From the NCBI GenBank assembly GCA_040905965.1, contig JBBDQP010000055.1, forward strand, positions 1-32,768: DNA of 32,768 nucleotides. The letters run 5' to 3'. The notes below the pieces were generated by a model. It did not search any database. It had not been told where the DNA came from and saw only the letters and a list, made by a program, of their open reading frames with translations. How positions within the stretch are numbered: position 1 is the first letter of the stretch; each line of letters begins with the position of its first letter. The position numbers and the translations under genes are program-made. Shown one piece after another: positions 32,044-32,768 of this stretch. The stretch is from DATHWB01 sp040905965 (GTDB lineage: Bacteria; Actinomycetota; Acidimicrobiia; Spongiisociales; ZC4RG35).

Positions 32044-32058
32044 GGAAAACCGTGGGGA

Positions 32059-32064
32059 AGTCTA
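32059..32064 (-). promoter_or_regulatory. Possible -10 element of pknB
   Basis: TAGACT on the minus strand, the same hexamer as before the small membrane-protein gene. The 5' leader would be about 9 bases. No clear -35 is visible. Confidence 0.3.
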
Positions 32065-32105
32065 CGGGTCCTGTGGGTTTGGGCGGTTCTCATCGCTTGC
32101 CAGGC

Positions 32106-32768
32106 TCATCCGGCCCCCAACCACGCCGCGAAGACGTCGGCGGCGATTGGTGCGGCGACCGACCCCCCGGTCCCCGATTCACCGGCGGATCCCCCGTCTT
32201 CGACGAGAACCGCAAGAGCGATGACCGGGTTGTCGACGGGGGCAAACCCGATGAACCACGCCTGTGGACCTGACGAGCCCTGCGCCGTTCCGGTCTTTCC
32301 TGCCACCCGGACGCCGGGTACCGCCGCCCGAGTTCCGGTTCCGTCGGTGACAGTCCGCTCCATCATCTGGGCGATCACCGATGCCGTGGCGACAGACATT
32401 GCCCGCCCGGTCACCTGCGAATCGAAGGAGCGGGTCGTCGAACCGTCGGCGTCGAAGAGTTGGGCGACGATCCGGGGAAGCATCACCTCGCCCTCGTTGG
32501 CGACAGCGGCCGCCACCATCGCCATGACGAGCGGCGTTGCCCTGACATCCCGCTCGCCGAGACCGCTCTGACCGAGGGCAGCAGGGTCGTCGTCGAGCTC
32601 CGCCGCCGGGAACCGGGAGACGGCCAGCTCCCACGGAAACTCGATTTGACGCTCGAATCCGAGCGGGCCGGCGATGGCCTCGATCGGGCGGGCACCCACT
32701 CGGATCGCCAGGTCTGCGAAGACCGTGTTGCAGCTTCGTACGAATGCAAATTGGAGCGTGACGCTGGT
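32106..32768 (-). CDS. pbpA: Penicillin-binding protein PbpA, C-terminal part
   Basis: The gene continues past the right edge; 220 codons of the transpeptidase domain are present. The second active-site motif SxN is SCN in RSCNTVFADLAIRVGA, and the third, KTGT, is in VAGKTGTAQ. The catalytic SxxK is beyond the window. FIGFAPVDNPVIALAVLVEDGG is the class B PBP ending. The order pbpA-pknB is that of the actinobacterial rodA-pbpA-pknA-pknB cluster, so a septal or elongation D,D-transpeptidase regulated by PknB is expected. FtsI is excluded mainly by context. Confidence 0.93.
   Translation of the reverse strand, partial: TSVTLQFAFVRSCNTVFADLAIRVGARPIEAIAGPLGFERQIEFPWELAVSRFPAAELDDDPAALGQSGLGERDVRATPLVMAMVAAAVANEGEVMLPRIVAQLFDADGSTTRSFDSQVTGRAMSVATASVIAQMMERTVTDGTGTRAAVPGVRVAGKTGTAQGSSGPQAWFIGFAPVDNPVIALAVLVEDGGSAGESGTGGSVAAPIAADVFAAWLGAG

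Overview
The window is a high-GC actinobacterial replication-origin region. The gene order trxA-parB-parA-rsmG-jag-yidC-yidD-rnpA-rpmH-dnaA-dnaN-recF-dciA-gyrB-gyrA-DUF3566, then ileT/alaT, crgA, trpG/pabA, mutY, pknB and pbpA, matches the origin neighbourhood of Mycobacterium and Streptomyces. Very Thr-rich extracellular tails, a class III CrgA and an F420-type oxidoreductase make a deep-branching actinobacterium plausible, perhaps Acidimicrobiia. That placement is inference.

Layout. 1-467: end of a thioredoxin gene, a 33-bp perfect palindrome and three copies of a palindromic repeat. 468-5239 (minus strand): partition genes parB/parA, rsmG, jag, yidC, yidD, rnpA and rpmH, with two parS sites in front of rsmG. 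5240-9841 (plus strand): rpmH/dnaA spacer, dnaA, a DnaA-box-bearing spacer (probable oriC), dnaN, recF and a DUF721/DciA gene. 9842-14854: gyrB, gyrA and a DUF3566 membrane protein. 14860-15549: an unrecognised minus-strand gene.

15567-25935 is an accessory block. It holds an ABC importer with two permeases, an ATPase and an NMT1/THI5-like lipoprotein. It also holds beta-ureidopropionase, a class III aminotransferase, dihydropyrimidinase, an LLM-class F420-type oxidoreductase, and (beyond a terminator and an opposing cupin gene) a CoA-acylating (methyl)malonate-semialdehyde dehydrogenase. Together these can take a pyrimidine-like compound from uptake through the reductive pathway to acetyl-CoA or propionyl-CoA. 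The classical first enzyme, dihydropyrimidine dehydrogenase, is not in the window. The LLM oxidoreductase lies directly after dihydropyrimidinase and is a candidate for that step. This is the most interesting hypothesis here.

25985-32768: divergent tRNA-Ile(GAT) and tRNA-Ala(TGC), an SRPBCC protein, a thiolase behind a TetR-type inverted repeat, a small zinc-ribbon membrane protein, crgA, an anthranilate/ADC synthase amidotransferase, mutY, pknB and the 3' part of pbpA. In relatives the two tRNA genes lie just after gyrA and DUF3566, so the pyrimidine block appears to have been inserted into, or grown within, that conserved junction. REP-like palindromes flank the segment that carries the tRNAs.
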